Assembly: GCF_026967935.1 (NCBI RefSeq)
Contig: NZ_JAPVBL010000001.1
Location: forward strand, 310,001-374,000
DNA length: 64,000 bases
Origin: Modestobacter sp. VKM Ac-2982
Lineage (GTDB): Bacteria > Actinomycetota > Actinomycetes > Mycobacteriales > Geodermatophilaceae
Direction of reading: 5' to 3'
In this document: positions 18,016 through 26,468 of the stretch, piece after piece
Position numbering within the stretch: position 1 is the stretch's first letter
Layout: each line of letters begins with the position of its first letter
Notes under the pieces: generated by a model
Database searches by the model: none
Told to the model about the DNA's origin: nothing
The model's input: the letters and a program-made list of their open reading frames with translations, nothing else
Translations under genes and position numbers: made by a program

Positions 18016-19206
18016 CTACTCCGGGGCGTGGCGGAGCAGGTAGCGGCCGAAGTGCGGGACGGTGAAGGCGATCTGGCCGCGCTCGGCGGAGTAGACCAGG
18101 CCCTTCTTGATCAGCGAGTCCCGGGCGGGGGAGAGGGAGGCCGGCTTGCGGCCCAGCGACACCGCGACGTCGGAGGTGCCCACCGCGGCACCGCTCGGCC
18201 CGCCGAGCTCGGCCATGGCGTGCATGTACTCGCGCTCGGCCGGGGTGGCCCGGTCGTAGCGGGACCCGAAGAAGCCCACCGCGAGCTCGGCCTCGGCGGC
18301 CGGTGCGGCCATCGCGACGTCGTCGGCGGTGATGGGGGAGGCCGCGGCGACGTCCCAGGTGACCTTGCCGTAGGCCTGCACGAAGTAGGGGTAGCCGTCG
18401 GCGGCGGCGTAGAGGGCGTCCAGCGCCTCGGTGTCGAACTCGACGTCCTCCCGCTCGGCGGGGGCCAGCAGTGCCCGGTCGGCGGCGTCCCGGTCCAGCC
18501 GGTCGATCCGCAGGTAGCGGAAGAGCCGCTCCGAGTAGCTCTTGGAGGCGCTCAGCACCGCGGGCAGGTGGGGGAGGCCGGCGCCGACGACGATCAGCGG
18601 CGAGCCCTGCTGGGAGAGCTCGTGGCACGCGGCGCAGATCGCCGAGACGTCGTCGGTCTGCACGTCCTGCATCTCGTCGATGAACAACGCCACGCCCTTG
18701 CCGACGTCGGCGGCGAGGCCGGCCACGTCGCTGAGCAGCTCGACCAGGTCGATCTCCATGTCCCCGGAGTCGGCGCGCCCGGTGCTGGCCGGTACGTCGA
18801 TGCCCGGCTGCCAGCGGTCACGGACCTTCGCGTCGGCGGGTGCCTGGCGCTGGGCGAAGGCCTTGAGGGTGCCCAGGACGGCGTCGGTGGACTCCTGGTC
18901 GGGGTGCCGCAGCTCGCGCAGGGCCATGTGCAGCGCGGCCGACAGCGGCCGGCGCAGCGACTGGTCCGGACGGGCCTCGATCTTCCCGGTGCCCCAGCCG
19001 CGGGTGATCGCCGCGGAGCGCAGCTGGTTCAGCAGCACGGTCTTGCCGACGCCGCGCAACCCGGTGAGCACCAGCGAGCGCTCCGGCCGGCCGCGGGCGA
19101 TCCGCTCCAGGACGACGTCGAAAGCGGAGAGCTCGGTGTCCCGGCCGGCCAGCTCGGGCGGGCGCTGCCCGGCGCCGGGGGCGTAGGGGTTCCGCACGGG
19201 ATCCAT
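18016..19206 (-). CDS. AAA-family ATPase with C-terminal winged-helix region (ORC/Cdc6-like)
   Basis: 396 residues from ATG 19206 (AGGG 8 bases upstream); an in-frame GTG at 19215 would add three residues. P-loop GLRGVGKT is at about 49-56, and Walker B LFIDEMQDV at about 174-182, in the arrangement of AAA_16/ORC1-Cdc6-type ATPases. After the ATPase core comes a helical lid and a C-terminal region (SDVAVSLGRKPASLSPARDSLIKKGLV) that reads like a winged-helix DNA-binding domain. No partner gene is adjacent on the same strand. Its upstream region carries a consensus SOS box and repeated decamers, so damage-linked control is a possibility. The biological role is unknown. Confidence 0.8.
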   Translation of the reverse strand: MDPVRNPYAPGAGQRPPELAGRDTELSAFDVVLERIARGRPERSLVLTGLRGVGKTVLLNQLRSAAITRGWGTGKIEARPDQSLRRPLSAALHMALRELRHPDQESTDAVLGTLKAFAQRQAPADAKVRDRWQPGIDVPASTGRADSGDMEIDLVELLSDVAGLAADVGKGVALFIDEMQDVQTDDVSAICAACHELSQQGSPLIVVGAGLPHLPAVLSASKSYSERLFRYLRIDRLDRDAADRALLAPAEREDVEFDTEALDALYAAADGYPYFVQAYGKVTWDVAAASPITADDVAMAAPAAEAELAVGFFGSRYDRATPAEREYMHAMAELGGPSGAAVGTSDVAVSLGRKPASLSPARDSLIKKGLVYSAERGQIAFTVPHFGRYLLRHAPE

Positions 19207-19235
19207 GTCGAGCACCCTATGCGGTTGTCTTGCCG

Positions 19236-19333
19236 CAGCGGTAGAAACCGTTAGACGACGGCATCGACCGCCGTCTCGACCCGCGTCTGCTGCTGTCTAG
19301 TGCCAGCGGTAGACGAACAGATACAGCGGCAGA
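19236..19333. repeat. Three short direct repeats upstream of the ATPase gene
   Basis: CAGCGGTAGA at 19236-19245 and 19304-19313, and CAGCGGCAGA at 19324-19333. A near-inverted copy, GTCTGCTGCTG, starts near 19285. They fill the space between the ATPase start and the SOS box, and look like binding sites for a regulator, possibly the ATPase itself. This is inference. Confidence 0.4.
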
Positions 19334-19366
19334 GGGCTCCCCGACGGACGTCACGCTACCACGTCG

Positions 19367-19384
19367 TTCGAACGTGCGTTCGAA
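19367..19384. promoter_or_regulatory. Consensus LexA (SOS) box
   Basis: TTCGAACGTGCGTTCGAA is a perfect palindrome containing TCGAAC-N4-GTTCGA, the actinobacterial and Gram-positive LexA operator. It lies about 160 bases upstream of the ATPase start and 14 bases past the stop of the membrane-protein gene that reads toward it, so the ATPase gene is its most plausible target. Confidence 0.65.
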
Positions 19385-19398
19385 TCAGAGGGTCGGCG

Positions 19399-20130
19399 TC
19401 AGGCCTCGGGCTGTCGGGCGCCTGCCGCCCGTCGGCGACCGCGGACCACGCCGATCGCCACCAGGGCCAGGGTGAGCGGCACCAGGCTCGCCAGCAGCGG
19501 GACCCCGCCGTCCCGGTCGGTCGAGCCGACGGTCGCCCCGATGGTCACGTGCAGCACGGTGCCCGGCACCAGCCCCAGTGCACTGCCGGCCAGGTGGTCC
19601 CGCCACCGCATGCCGGACAGCCCGGCGGCGTAGCTGACGACGGTGAACGGCGCGATCGGCGTCAGCCGGCCGACCAGCACCGCGAGGAACCCGCGCTCGG
19701 ACAGCCGGGCGTCGACCCGGGCCAGCCGCGGCCCGGCCAACCGGGTGACCGCCTCCCGGCCGAGCCGGCGGGCGACCATGAACCCGGCGGCGGCGCCGAG
19801 GACGCCGCTGGTCAGCGCCAGCGCGAGCCCGCCCCAGAACCCGGCGAGGACGCCGGCCAGCAGGGAGAGCGCCGTGCGGGGCACCGGCGCGAGCGTGGCC
19901 AGCGCCAGGCCGACCGCGAGGGCGGCCCAGCCGAGGGGGCCGACGTCGCGGAGCCAGTCGCGGAGCGTGGCGACCTCGGGGAGGTCGGCCGTGAGGGCGA
20001 CGGTGCAGCCGGCGGCGATCAGGGCGACCAGGAGCAGGGCGCGGCGCGCGGTCCGGGCGGGCAGGCGGCGCGGCCCAGGGCCCGGTCGGCGGGGCGCCGG
20101 GGCTGGGTCCTGCGTCGGCGCACTGGTCAC
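19399..20130 (-). CDS. TVP38/TMEM64 (DedA-like, SNARE-associated) membrane protein
   Basis: 243 residues from GTG 20130. After a Pro/Arg-rich cytoplasmic start come about five membrane segments. The family-defining region is GRLTPIAPFTVVSYAAGLSGM with the preceding re-entrant-type stretch LSLLAGVLAGFWGGL. The open frame continues upstream to 20325 but that part is Pro/Arg-rich low complexity and is unlikely to be translated. Members are thought to act in lipid or membrane homeostasis; the substrate is unknown. Confidence 0.82.
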   Translation of the reverse strand: MTSAPTQDPAPAPRRPGPGPRRLPARTARRALLLVALIAAGCTVALTADLPEVATLRDWLRDVGPLGWAALAVGLALATLAPVPRTALSLLAGVLAGFWGGLALALTSGVLGAAAGFMVARRLGREAVTRLAGPRLARVDARLSERGFLAVLVGRLTPIAPFTVVSYAAGLSGMRWRDHLAGSALGLVPGTVLHVTIGATVGSTDRDGGVPLLASLVPLTLALVAIGVVRGRRRAAGARQPEA

Positions 20131-20150
20131 CGCCGCAGTCTCCCAGCGCA

Positions 20151-20184
20151 GCGCCCCGCCGGGAGCCGACTCCCGACGGGGCGC
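20151..20184. other. Hairpin in the 5' region of the TVP38 gene
   Basis: GCGCCCCGCCGGGAG / CTCCCGACGGGGCGC, 15-bp arms with one mismatch and loop CCGA, starting 21 bases upstream of the GTG start. It would fold in the 5' leader of the minus-strand transcript. The rest of the 298-base divergent gap 20131-20428 shows no gene or clear promoter to me. Confidence 0.4.
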
Positions 20185-20428
20185 GCGATGACCGATCCGG
20201 GCGGGCGCCTCTCGGCGAGTGGTCGCACGAGGCGACGAGGGGGGTGGAGCCCGGGGGTCCGACCGGACCGGCATCCACCACAACGCCCGGGGCGCTCGAT
20301 TGTTCCCCACCGGATAGCGTGGCATGTACCGCTGTCAGGATCGTCTACGGATGTCTAGCCGCGGCACGAGAGTCGGTCATACGGCGCGAGTCCCACGGAA
20401 CGTGATCGCTGGGCGCTACCGTGCCGCC

Positions 20429-20818
20429 GTGGCCACGATCGGGAAGTTCGCCGTCCGCGTCGTCGTGCTGGCGGCGATCATCTACGCCGTGACCCGGCTC
20501 GTCGACGGGATCGAGGTGATCGGCAACCCCACCGGCTTCTTCGGCGAGACCGGCACCTACCTCTGGGTCGCGCTGCTGTTCGCGCTGGTCAACTCCATCA
20601 TCGGGCCGATCGTGCGGTTGCTGGCGCTGCCGTTCGTGATCCTCACCCTCGGCCTGTTCCTGCTGGTCATCAACGCGGCGATGCTCGGCCTCACCGCGGT
20701 GCTGTCCGACCGGTTCACCGTGGACGGCTTCCTCGCCGCCCTGTTCGGCGGGTTCCTCATCGCCCTCTTCAGCTGGATCGCCGAGCTGGTGCTGCCCTTG
20801 AAGGTGCGCGGCCACTAG
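20429..20818 (+). CDS. Small four-TM membrane protein (YvlD / phage-holin superfamily IV type)
   Basis: 129 residues from GTG 20429, with four hydrophobic segments (about 6-22, 39-62, 66-88 and 101-122). Asn/Pro-bearing turns such as LFALVNSIIGPIVRLLALPF and the following ILTLGLFLLVINAAML are typical of the YvlD-like family often labelled phage holin. There are no phage genes nearby, so a holin role is unlikely; it is probably a house-keeping membrane protein. An in-frame GTG at 20402 is a possible longer start. It is followed after 5 bases by the glutamate dehydrogenase gene. Confidence 0.8.
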   Translation: MATIGKFAVRVVVLAAIIYAVTRLVDGIEVIGNPTGFFGETGTYLWVALLFALVNSIIGPIVRLLALPFVILTLGLFLLVINAAMLGLTAVLSDRFTVDGFLAALFGGFLIALFSWIAELVLPLKVRGH

Positions 20819-20823
20819 CGTCG

Positions 20824-23800
20824 GTGAGCATGGCTCGTCTCGGTTCGGAGTCCGATCGGTCCGCACGCACCCCGGCCGGTCCGGGGGGTGACCGCCTCCC
20901 GGCCGCCCCGGGTGGCGAGAGCGGCGACGGGACCGTCGACGGCCTGGTCGACACCCGGGTCGACATGGCCTCGTTCGAGGCGGCGCAGGAGGAGAAGCGC
21001 CGGCTGCTGGACCAGGCAGCCACCGCCGCCGGCGAGCTGCTGACCGCCCAGGGCGCCCTCCCGGCCGGCGTCGAGCCGGCCGACGCCCCGGTGCTGCTGC
21101 ACCGTTTCTACGCCGGAGAGCCGGCCGCCGAGGTGGTCGGCCACGACCCCGCCGAGCTGGCCGCCCTCGCGCTCGGGCACCTCCGGCTGGCGGCCTCCCG
21201 CCGGCCCGGCACCCCGGTCGTCGACGTCCACCGCACCGAAGGCGGGCGGGCCGTGCTCCGGGTGGTCGTCGACGACATGCCGTTCCTCGTCGACTCCGTC
21301 AGCGCCGAGGTGACCCGGCAGGGCATCGCTCCCGACCACGTCGTGCACCCGGTCGTGGTCGTCCGCCGGGACGCCGACGGGGAGCTGGTCGCCTTCTGCG
21401 ACAGCGCCGACGCCGTCACCTGCGGGGCCGACGCCATCGCCGAGTCCTGGATGTCCGTCGTGCTGTCCGGGCAGGTCGACGAGGAGGCCGCCGCCGACCT
21501 GCTGGCCGGGATCGGTGCCGTGCTGGACGACGTCCGCCGGGCACACACCGACGCCGCGGCCCTGGCCGGGCGGGCCGGGGAGATCGCCGACGCGCTGGAC
21601 CGGTTGCCGTCCCCCGCGGACGCCGGCCACCCCGCCGACGACCCGGCCGAGGCCGCGGCGCTGCTCCGCTGGCTGGCCGGCGGCAACTTCCTCTTCCTCG
21701 GCGCCCGCACCGTCGAGCTGGTCGGCGACGCCGCGGAGCCGGCGGTCGACGTGGTCGCCGGCTCCGAGCTCGGCGTGCTGCGCAGCTCCCCGGCGCGCGC
21801 CACCTCGGTGGCGCCGGCCGGGCTGGCCGCGCCGGGTGCGGGCGCTGCTCGCCGGGTCCGGATCACCAAGGGCGACGCCCGCTCCACCGTCCAGCGCCCG
21901 GCCTGGCTGGACCTGGTGGTCGTCGACCTGCCCAGCGACTCACCGGGCAGCCGTGGCCGCCAGCACCTGCTCGTGGGCCTGTTCCCGAACGAGGCCTACA
22001 CCAGCAGCGTCCGGGAGGTGCCGCTGGTCCGGCGGACCGCCGACGCCGTCCTGGCACGCTCCGGGGTGCCCGCCGACAGCCACTCGGGCAAGCAGTTGCT
22101 CGACGTCCTGGAGACCTACCCGCGGGACGAGCTGCTGCAGGTCGACGTCGACGAGCTGCTCCCGGTGGCGCTGGCCGTGCTGCACCTGCGCGAACGCCGG
22201 CAGACCCGGTTGTTCCTGCGCCGCGACCCGTTCGGCCGGTTCTTCTCCGCCCTCGTCTACCTGCCCCGCGACCGGTACACCACGCAGGTCCGGCTGACCA
22301 TGCAGCGGCTGCTGCTGGAGCACCTGGGCGGCACCCACGTGGAGTTCACCGTCCGGTCCAGCGAGTCGGTGCTCACCCGCCTGCACTTCATCGTCCGGGT
22401 GCCGGTGAGCCGGCGGGGCGGCCCGTCGCTGCCCGACGTCGACGTCCCGGCGCTGGAGCAGGCCCTGGCGGCGGCCGCCCGCAGCTGGACCGACGACCTG
22501 ACCGCCGCCCTCGTCGCCCGGCACGGCGACGACGCCCCCCGGCTGCTGGCCCGGGTCGCCGACGCCTTCCCGGCGGCCTACCAGGAGGAGTTCCCGGCCC
22601 AGGTGGCCGTGGAGGACCTGGCCCGGCTGGACCGGCTGGCCCCCGGCGGGCTGGACCTGCGGCTGCGCGCACCGTCCGGGCCGGAGGGGGAGCGCCGGCT
22701 GACCGTGTACCGGGTGGGGGAGCGGCTGCTGCTGTCCGACGTGCTGCCGGTGCTGCAGCACATGGGCGTCGACGTGCTCGACGAGCGGCCGTACGAGGTG
22801 GACCGGATCGGCGCCCCGATGGCCTGGGTGTACGACTTCGGCCTGGCCTCGCCGACCACCGACGTGCCCTTCGCCGGCACGCTGCCCGAGCGGTTCACCG
22901 ACGCGATCACCGCCGTCTGGGCCGGCCGGGCGGAGGACGACGCGCTGAACTCCCTCGTCCTGCTGGCCGGGCTGACCTGGCGGCAGGTGGCCGTGCTGCG
23001 CGCCTACGTGCAGTGGCTGCGCCAGGGTGGGCTGCCCTTCGGCCAGTCCTACGTGCAGGAGACCCTGGCCGCGCACCCGGGGATCGTGGCCCGGCTCATC
23101 GCGCTGTTCGAGACCCGGTTCCACCCCGACCGCTCGGCCGGCCGCGAGGCGCGCACCACTGCCCTGGTCGAGTCGCTGACCGCGGCGATCGGCGAGGTGG
23201 CCTCCCTGGACGCCGACCGGGTGCTGTCCTCGCTGCTGGCCGCCGTCCGGGCGACCCTGCGGACGACGGCGTACACGGCCGGCGTCTTCACCGACGGTGC
23301 CCCGCTGGCGCTCAAGCTCGACCCCTCCGCCGTCCCAGACCTGCCTGAGCCCCGCCCGGCGCGGGAGGTGTGGGTCAGCTCGCCGCAGGTGCTCGGCGTG
23401 CACCTGCGGTTCGGTGCGGTCGCCCGCGGCGGGCTGCGCTGGAGCGACCGGCGCGAGGACCTGCGCACCGAGGTGCTGGGCCTGGTCAAGGCGCAGACGG
23501 TGAAGAACACCGTGATCGTGCCGACCGGGGCCAAGGGCGGTTTCGTGGTGCTGCGCGGCCCCGGTGAGGGCGCCCCCCGCGACGAGGTCCTCGCCGAGGG
23601 CAAGGCCCGCTACACCCAGTTCATCGGCGCGCTGCTTGCCCTCACCGACAACCTCGAGGACGGCGCGGTCGTCCCCCCGGAGCGGGTCGTCCGGCACGAC
23701 GGTGACGACACCTACCTGGTGGTCGCCGCGGACAAGGGGACGGCCACGTTCTCCGACCTGGCCAACTCGGTGGCGATCGAGCGCGGCTTCTGGCTGGGCG

Positions 23801-25848
23801 ACGCGTTCGCCTCCGGCGGCTCGGTCGGCTACGACCACAAGGCGATGGGCATCACCGCCCGCGGCGCGTGGGAGTCGGTCACCCGGCACTTCCGCGAGCT
23901 CGGCGTCGACGTGCAGAACCAGGAGGTCACCGTCGTCGGGATCGGCGACATGTCCGGTGACGTCTTCGGCAACGGCATGCTGCTGTCCGAGCAGCTCCAG
24001 CTGGTGGCCGCCTTCGACCACCGGCACGTCTTCGTCGACCCGACCCCGGACGCCGCCGTGTCCTTCGCCGAGCGCCGGCGGCTGTTCGAGCTGCCGCGCT
24101 CCTCCTGGGCCGACTACGACCGCTCGCTGATCAGCCCCGGCGGGGGCGTGTGGCCCCGGACGGCGAAGTCGGTGCCGGTGTCCGCGCCGATGCGCACGGC
24201 GCTGGGGCTGGCCGACGACGTGGACGCGCTGAGCCCGCCCGAACTGGTGCGCGCGGTCCTGCTGGCCCCGGTCGACCTGCTGTTCAACGGCGGGATCGGC
24301 ACGTACGTGAAGGCCGCCGGGGAGAGCGCGCTGGACGTGGGCGACAAGGCCAACGACGCGGTGCGGGTCGACGGCGGCCAGTTGCGGGTCCGGGTGGTCG
24401 GCGAGGGCGGCAACCTGGGCCTGACTCAGCGGGGACGGATCGAGTACGCGCTGGCCGGTGGGCGGGTGAACACCGATGCGATCGACAACTCCGCCGGTGT
24501 CGACACCTCCGACCACGAGGTCAACATCAAGATCGCGCTGAACCGGGTGGTGGACGACGGACGGCTGGACCCGGACGGCCGGGCCCGGCTGCTGGAGGCG
24601 ATGACCGACGAGGTCGCCGCAGCGGTCATCGGGGACAACTACGCGCAGAACGCCGCGCTGGCCTCCGAGAGCGCCGCGAGCCGCGGCCTGCTCGATGCCC
24701 ACCAGCGGTACCTGCGCGCGCTGGAGCGCACCGGCCGGCTGGACCGCGCGGTGGAGGCCCTCCCCGACGACCGGGCGATCGCCGAGCGGCGTCGCGACGG
24801 CCACGCCCTGACCGGTTCCGAGCTCTCCGTGCTGCTGGCCTACGCCAAGATCGAGGCGGGCGACGCGGTGCTGGACTCGGGTCTGCCCGACGACCCGGCG
24901 CTGGCCGACCTGCTCCAGGACTACTTCCCCACCGAGCTGCGCGCCCGCTTCCCCGCCGCGCTGGACAGCCACCCGCTGCGCCGGGAGATCGTCGCCACGG
25001 TGCTGAGCAACCGGGCGGTCAACACCGCCGGGGTCACCGGGCTGTTCCGGCTCGGCGAGGAGACCGGCGCCCCGGTCGCGGCCGTGGTGCGGGCGCACAC
25101 CGTCGCCCGGGCGGTGTTCGACGTCGACCGGCTGTGGGACGCCCCGCGCGACCTGGACAACCGGGTGCCGGCCGCCACCCAGGTGCGGCTGCGCACCGAG
25201 GCGACCCGGCTGGCCGAGCGGACCACCCGTTGGCTGCTCCGGATCCCCGAGCTCACCGCGGAGCCGGCGGCCACGCTGACCCCGGTGATCGAGCGGTTCG
25301 CCGGGCCGGTCGCCGAGGTGTGCGGCGGCCTGCCCGGCTGGCTGCTGGGGGCCGACGCCGAGGCCTACGCGGAGCGCGCCGCGGAGCTCCGCGCCGCCGG
25401 CGTCGCGCCGGAACTGGCCGCCGAGGTCGCTGCGGCGCCGCTGCTGCCGACCGCGCTGGACCTGGCGGTGGTGGCCGAGGACACCGGCGCCCCCATCGCG
25501 CTGGCGGCGCAGGTGTCCCAGTGCCTGGCCGAGCGGCTGGGCCTGGTGCCGCTGCGCGAGCTGGTGATCGGGCTCCCCCGGGACCGGCGCTGGCCGTCGA
25601 TGGCGCGGGCGAGCCTGCGCGACGACCTGGCCACCGAGCAGGCGACGCTCACCGGCGACGTGCTGGGCCTGCGGCGTTCCGACGGCGAGGCCGCGCCCGA
25701 GCTGGTCGAGCGGTGGGTCGACGCCTGGGACGTCGCCCAGCAGCGGGCGGCGGCCCAGCTCACCGACCTGGCCAGCGGTGACCGGCACGAGCTGGCCGAG
25801 CTGCTGGTCGCCGTCCGCACGCTGCGGGGGCTGCGCAGCCGCCGCTGA
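20824..25848 (+). CDS. NAD-specific glutamate dehydrogenase, large (180-kDa) class
   Basis: 1,674 residues, the length expected for the GDH180 family. It oxidatively deaminates L-glutamate to 2-oxoglutarate with NAD in the cytosol. A long N-terminal ACT-like/regulatory part (about 1-700) precedes the catalytic core: the RGGLRWSDRREDLRTEV segment, Lys in GAKGGFVV (about 904), the nucleotide-binding stretch around GDMSGDVFGNGM (about 1043), NGGIGTYVKA and GEGGNLGLTQRGRIEYA (about 1196). A C-terminal helical domain follows. GTG 20824 and ATG 20830 are both possible starts; neither has a clear ribosome site. The gene appears intact. Confidence 0.95.
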   Translation: MSMARLGSESDRSARTPAGPGGDRLPAAPGGESGDGTVDGLVDTRVDMASFEAAQEEKRRLLDQAATAAGELLTAQGALPAGVEPADAPVLLHRFYAGEPAAEVVGHDPAELAALALGHLRLAASRRPGTPVVDVHRTEGGRAVLRVVVDDMPFLVDSVSAEVTRQGIAPDHVVHPVVVVRRDADGELVAFCDSADAVTCGADAIAESWMSVVLSGQVDEEAAADLLAGIGAVLDDVRRAHTDAAALAGRAGEIADALDRLPSPADAGHPADDPAEAAALLRWLAGGNFLFLGARTVELVGDAAEPAVDVVAGSELGVLRSSPARATSVAPAGLAAPGAGAARRVRITKGDARSTVQRPAWLDLVVVDLPSDSPGSRGRQHLLVGLFPNEAYTSSVREVPLVRRTADAVLARSGVPADSHSGKQLLDVLETYPRDELLQVDVDELLPVALAVLHLRERRQTRLFLRRDPFGRFFSALVYLPRDRYTTQVRLTMQRLLLEHLGGTHVEFTVRSSESVLTRLHFIVRVPVSRRGGPSLPDVDVPALEQALAAAARSWTDDLTAALVARHGDDAPRLLARVADAFPAAYQEEFPAQVAVEDLARLDRLAPGGLDLRLRAPSGPEGERRLTVYRVGERLLLSDVLPVLQHMGVDVLDERPYEVDRIGAPMAWVYDFGLASPTTDVPFAGTLPERFTDAITAVWAGRAEDDALNSLVLLAGLTWRQVAVLRAYVQWLRQGGLPFGQSYVQETLAAHPGIVARLIALFETRFHPDRSAGREARTTALVESLTAAIGEVASLDADRVLSSLLAAVRATLRTTAYTAGVFTDGAPLALKLDPSAVPDLPEPRPAREVWVSSPQVLGVHLRFGAVARGGLRWSDRREDLRTEVLGLVKAQTVKNTVIVPTGAKGGFVVLRGPGEGAPRDEVLAEGKARYTQFIGALLALTDNLEDGAVVPPERVVRHDGDDTYLVVAADKGTATFSDLANSVAIERGFWLGDAFASGGSVGYDHKAMGITARGAWESVTRHFRELGVDVQNQEVTVVGIGDMSGDVFGNGMLLSEQLQLVAAFDHRHVFVDPTPDAAVSFAERRRLFELPRSSWADYDRSLISPGGGVWPRTAKSVPVSAPMRTALGLADDVDALSPPELVRAVLLAPVDLLFNGGIGTYVKAAGESALDVGDKANDAVRVDGGQLRVRVVGEGGNLGLTQRGRIEYALAGGRVNTDAIDNSAGVDTSDHEVNIKIALNRVVDDGRLDPDGRARLLEAMTDEVAAAVIGDNYAQNAALASESAASRGLLDAHQRYLRALERTGRLDRAVEALPDDRAIAERRRDGHALTGSELSVLLAYAKIEAGDAVLDSGLPDDPALADLLQDYFPTELRARFPAALDSHPLRREIVATVLSNRAVNTAGVTGLFRLGEETGAPVAAVVRAHTVARAVFDVDRLWDAPRDLDNRVPAATQVRLRTEATRLAERTTRWLLRIPELTAEPAATLTPVIERFAGPVAEVCGGLPGWLLGADAEAYAERAAELRAAGVAPELAAEVAAAPLLPTALDLAVVAEDTGAPIALAAQVSQCLAERLGLVPLRELVIGLPRDRRWPSMARASLRDDLATEQATLTGDVLGLRRSDGEAAPELVERWVDAWDVAQQRAAAQLTDLASGDRHELAELLVAVRTLRGLRSRR

Positions 25849-25883
25849 GGCCCCGCCTGCTCGCGACACGCCAAGGAAAATGA

Positions 25884-26369
25884 GTGGAGCACCGGTCGGT
25901 GGGGCACAACCGGCCCGTGAAGACCGTTGTGATCGCCGCCCTGGGCGGACTGCTGACCCTCGCCGGCATCGCGCTGCTGGTGCTGCCCGGCCCGGGGTTC
26001 GTGCTCGTCGCCGCCGGGCTGGCGGTGCTGGCCACCCGGTTCGCCTGGGCGAAGAAGCCGCTGGACTACGCCCAGGACAAGGCCGTGGCGGGCGTCGAGG
26101 AGGTCGGCCGCAGCCCGTGGCGGGCCGTCGGCGCCGTCCTCGCCGCCCTCGCCCTGGTCGCCGTCGGGGCGCTGGTGCTCGCCGGGGTGGAGCTGCCGTT
26201 CACCAACGCCTTCACCGCCCTCGTCCTGGTGGTCTCCGGGCTCTTCCTCGTCGGCACGGTGGTCTTCGCCCGCCGGCACGAGAAGGTCATGGTCGCCCGG
26301 GCGCACCGCCCGGCCGGGGTCGCCGGCACCGACGGTGCCTACCGCGTGGCCCCGTCGAGCCAGGACTGA
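25884..26369 (+). CDS. PGPGW-motif transmembrane protein (TIGR02611-like)
   Basis: 161 residues with two membrane hairpins. The first contains LPGPGFVLVAAGLAVLATRFAWA, the PGPG signature of this actinobacterial family; the second runs at about 74-125. A basic C-terminal tail follows. GTG 25884 has AAGGAAAA 8 bases upstream. It follows the glutamate dehydrogenase by 35 bases and may be co-transcribed. Function is unknown. Confidence 0.8.
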   Translation: MEHRSVGHNRPVKTVVIAALGGLLTLAGIALLVLPGPGFVLVAAGLAVLATRFAWAKKPLDYAQDKAVAGVEEVGRSPWRAVGAVLAALALVAVGALVLAGVELPFTNAFTALVLVVSGLFLVGTVVFARRHEKVMVARAHRPAGVAGTDGAYRVAPSSQD

Positions 26370-26409
26370 CGCCGGCGGCGGCCTCGCCCGGGGGTGAGCC
26401 GCGCCAGCG

Positions 26410-26443
26410 GACGTTGAGCCGCGCCGGGGCACGGCTCAACGTC
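26410..26443. terminator. Bidirectional hairpin terminator
   Basis: Perfect 12-bp stem GACGTTGAGCCG / CGGCTCAACGTC with a 10-base loop, in the 99-base gap between convergent genes. The decamer GAGCCGCGCC occurs twice just around the left arm. Confidence 0.7.
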
Positions 26444-26468
26444 AGGCCGCCCGGCTCGACCCGGCGGG

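Noticed and set aside
19236-19333. Decamer repeats as a small CRISPR-like array
   Set aside because: Repeats are too short, unevenly spaced and not separated by uniform spacers; no cas genes are nearby.
20429-20818. Holin-family gene as evidence of a prophage
   Set aside because: No lysin, integrase, structural genes, att-like repeats or change of composition nearby; the family is widespread in non-phage settings.
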